The position numbers and the translations under genes are program-made. DNA of 64,000 nt, taken from Salinicola socius. GTDB taxonomy: Bacteria; Pseudomonadota; Gammaproteobacteria; Pseudomonadales; Halomonadaceae. A model generated the notes under the pieces. It saw only the letters and a list, made by a program, of their open reading frames with translations. It was not told where the DNA came from and did no database searches. The stretch lies in contig NZ_MSDO01000022.1 of the NCBI RefSeq assembly GCF_001937195.1, positions 62,001 through 126,000 on the forward strand, in the 5' to 3' direction. Positions within the stretch are counted from its first letter, which is position 1. Every line of letters begins with the position of its first letter. Below, in pieces: positions 62,161 through 64,000 of the stretch.

Positions 62161-62216
62161 GGGGAAGAGAGAAGGACTGGAAAAGAGAGAAGGACAGGGG
62201 AAGAGGGGGAAGAAGG
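62161..62216 (+). repeat. Purine-rich repeat, 18-bp period
   Basis: AAGAGAGAAGGAC occurs at 62165-62177 and 62183-62195, and a degenerate GGAAGAGGGGGAAGAAGG follows. The tract is nearly all purine on the plus strand and lies just after the RutR-type gene. It resembles the tract at 45841. Confidence 0.7.
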
Positions 62217-62525
62217 TCACGGTCGACCCGATATCGGAAGCGAGTCCTTTCGCGCTCAACTTCCTGTCGAGTCTCAACCTTGAGGGCCGGCAACGTCCTG
62301 TTGCACTGCTGTCGATCCCTGGATGCTGTCCCTGTTCGCGGTCCTTGCGAGCGCGAGTCATCCTTGAAGTTGCTTCCCTGCGGCAGCGGCATCCTGCCAC
62401 CGGCAGTGTATACGAGGCGGGGCCGATAAAGCGATCAGGAAATTGGTGAAAAGTCCTTTATTTACAAAGTGATACGCTTTGCCATTGGTTCGCTTGCTAG
62501 CTTTATATAAGCCTTTGTTTATGCA
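62217..62525. other. Convergent intergenic region regulator / modC
   Basis: No gene is recognised. A GCCGATAA word at 62422-62429 has no matching -35 box and no flagellar gene downstream, so it is not called a promoter. AT-rich sequence near 62450-62525 may hold the terminator of the molybdate genes. Confidence 0.4.
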
Positions 62526-63632
62526 CTAGATCCGGGAGTCGAATGCGACGCTTCGGATCAGCGCCACGGCGGTTTTGCCCTCCGTCAGTTGCATTTCTTC
62601 ACAAGCCTGACGGGTCAGTCGCGCACGGAGCCGTTGTTCGCCGAAACGCAGGCGCACTTCATTGGCGCTGGGCTCCTGCGGCGAGGCCTCGATCGCTTCG
62701 ATCGTCGTCGTGATGCCGTTGCGATAACTGGTGCCTTCGGGCATGGCGTGGGCAAGCGCGACATCGCGCACGCCGACGCGTAGGCGCACCGGCGTACCGG
62801 GGGGCTGGTCGACAGCGGGAATGCGCAATGTCTGGCCATCGTCGAGGGCGACTCGTGTCAGTGAATAGACGCTATCGTGATCGACCACCTTGGCGCTCAG
62901 GCGGGTGGCGGCGTCGAAACCACCGAGTCGGTCGGTCAGATCGAGCCGCATCATCAACTCGTCCAACTGGCCGTGGGCCGTCAGGCGACCCTGCTCGACC
63001 AGCGCCAGATGATCGGCAATCGTGGCGATTTCCGCAGTATCGTGACTGACGTAGACCACAGGGATGTCGATTTCCCGGGTCAAGCGGACGAGATAGCGCA
63101 GCAGCTCCTGCTTTCGCTCGCCATCCAGCCCGGTCAACGGCTCATCCAGCAACAGCAGGCGAGGGTGGGTCAGCAGTGCTCTGCCGATGGCAACACGTCT
63201 GGCCTCGCCGCCGGACAGCGTGCCCGGCAGGCGCTCCAGCAGGTGACCGATCCCCAACAATGTCACCAGATCGTCGAAGCGCGAACGGGCGCTCGGCGGC
63301 ATGCCGTAGGTCAGGTTGCCGCGCACGCGATAGTGCGGAAACAGCCGCGCTTCCTGAAACACGATGCCCAGCTGACGTTTGTGAACCGGAACCTGAGTTC
63401 TGCCTGCAACATCGGTCAAGGTGCGTTCGCCAAGCCGGACGTAGCCGGCATCCGGTCGGTCGAGGCCGGCAATCAACCTCAGAAGGCTGGTCTTGCCACT
63501 GCCCGATTGGCCGAACAGGGCGGTCACTCCGCTGGCAGGTACCGCGAGCGAGATATCCAGATCGAACTCCCCGAGCCGCTTTTGCAGGCGACAGTCCAGG
63601 GCATGGTTGCGCTCCAGGGACGGCTCGCTCAT
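62526..63632 (-). CDS. modC: Molybdate ABC transporter ATPase ModC
   Basis: A 368-residue ATPase that energises molybdate import through ModB. Walker A GQSGSGKTSLLRLIAG, signature LSGGEARRVAIGRAL and Walker B LLLLDEPLTGLDGERK are followed by the C-terminal molybdate-binding (TOBE/Mop) domain (about 290-366). The ATG 63632 overlaps the modB stop (ATGA) and gives the usual N-terminus; a longer frame begins at 63677. Molybdenum supply is relevant to the nearby xanthine dehydrogenase. Confidence 0.94.
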   Translation of the reverse strand: MSEPSLERNHALDCRLQKRLGEFDLDISLAVPASGVTALFGQSGSGKTSLLRLIAGLDRPDAGYVRLGERTLTDVAGRTQVPVHKRQLGIVFQEARLFPHYRVRGNLTYGMPPSARSRFDDLVTLLGIGHLLERLPGTLSGGEARRVAIGRALLTHPRLLLLDEPLTGLDGERKQELLRYLVRLTREIDIPVVYVSHDTAEIATIADHLALVEQGRLTAHGQLDELMMRLDLTDRLGGFDAATRLSAKVVDHDSVYSLTRVALDDGQTLRIPAVDQPPGTPVRLRVGVRDVALAHAMPEGTSYRNGITTTIEAIEASPQEPSANEVRLRFGEQRLRARLTRQACEEMQLTEGKTAVALIRSVAFDSRI

Positions 63633-64000
63633 CGATCCCGCTCCTGCAGGCGCTGCCGGGCCCGGCGAGCCAGCCATTCCGACGCCATCAGCGAGAGCAT
63701 GGCGATCACGATCGAGAGCACGCAGAGTCGCGCGGCGGCGGCTTCCTTGCCGGGTGTCTGAATCAGGGTATAGAGCGCCAGTGGCAGGGTGCGCGTCTCG
63801 CCGGGAATATTGGAGGCGAAAGTGATGGTGGCGCCGAATTCCGACAGCGCGCGGGCAAATGCCAGTACCGTGCCGGTCAGCAGGCCCGGCACTGCCAAGG
63901 GGAGGGTGATCGTGAACAGCACGCGCCAGCGATTCGCACCCAGCGTGCCGGCGGCGGCCTCCAGCTTGGGGTCGACCGCTTCCAGCGATAGCCTGACGGC
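63629..64000 (-). CDS. modB: Molybdate ABC transporter permease ModB (partial)
   Basis: The C-terminal 123 residues of the permease; the 5' end lies beyond the window. The EAA loop that docks ModC reads EAAAGTLGANRWRVLFTITLP. FARALSEFGATITFASNIPGETRTLPLALYTLI is the typical ModB segment. It is coupled to modC by ATGA. Confidence 0.94.
   Translation of the reverse strand, partial: AVRLSLEAVDPKLEAAAGTLGANRWRVLFTITLPLAVPGLLTGTVLAFARALSEFGATITFASNIPGETRTLPLALYTLIQTPGKEAAAARLCVLSIVIAMLSLMASEWLARRARQRLQERDR

Noticed and set aside
62422-62429. Perfect GCCGATAA -10-like word for sigma-28
   Set aside because: No TAAAG-like box 11-12 nt upstream, and no flagellar gene follows on that strand.

Overview
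The window is about 62% GC and reads as the chromosome of a motile, aerobic gammaproteobacterium, most likely a halophile of the Halomonadaceae (Salinicola/Halomonas/Kushneria-like). This placement rests on gene content, codon bias and an enteric-like chemotaxis gene order. It is an inference, because no rRNA or tRNA gene was seen.

Layout. (1) 1-1100: edge of a P2-like prophage (portal protein C-terminus, phage-type adenine methylase) ending at a terminator. (2) 1.3-16.2 kb: chemotaxis and flagellar-export cluster cheA-cheW / mcp / aer-cheR-cheB / cheY-cheZ / flhB-flhA-flhE / fliA, with sigma-28 (FliA) promoters in front of cheA, mcp, aer and cheY. (3) 16.3-22.7 kb, envelope and transport: pqiABC, a Ca2+/Na+ antiporter and a Bcr/CflA drug exporter. 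(4) 23.2-29.1 kb: cyanide-insensitive-type bd oxidase cydAB with the cydDC exporter. (5) 29.1-32.4 kb: glutarate catabolism (glutaryl-CoA dehydrogenase, family III CoA-transferase) with a GlaR/CsiR-type repressor. (6) 32.6-37.9 kb: AGE-family sugar epimerase/isomerase, SulP transporter, YefM-YoeB, a fused and decayed antitoxin-PIN relic, and a lipoprotein esterase. (7) 38.0-48.3 kb, a flagellar-filament island: FlaG, two divergent bactofilins each with a sigma-28-like promoter, a 1501-residue multidomain glycosyltransferase, flagellin with a sigma-28 promoter, and a GDP-mannose synthesis enzyme. (8) 48.3-54.4 kb: MscS channel, an orphan TctC binding protein, LysR, and a CoA-transferase/HMG-CoA-lyase pair. 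(9) 54.4-54.8 kb: two adjacent palindromic MITE-like elements. (10) 54.8-64 kb, purine catabolism: xdhA-xdhB-xdhC-guaD divergent from a RutR-type regulator with a RutR-like operator between them, then modC-modB for molybdate uptake, which fits the molybdenum need of xanthine dehydrogenase.

How the parts fit. FliA is encoded at the end of the chemotaxis cluster. Its likely promoters (TAAAG/TCAAG-like -35, 11-12 nt spacer, GCCGATAA-like -10) sit before the chemoreceptors, CheY, flagellin and, unexpectedly, both bactofilins. This makes the bactofilin-FlaG-flagellin-glycosyltransferase island the most interesting part of the window: a candidate late-flagellar module that joins a cytoskeletal polymer to filament assembly and glycosylation. 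A second theme is short tandem repeats (6-27 bp units) in intergenic regions, several of them just upstream of start codons.
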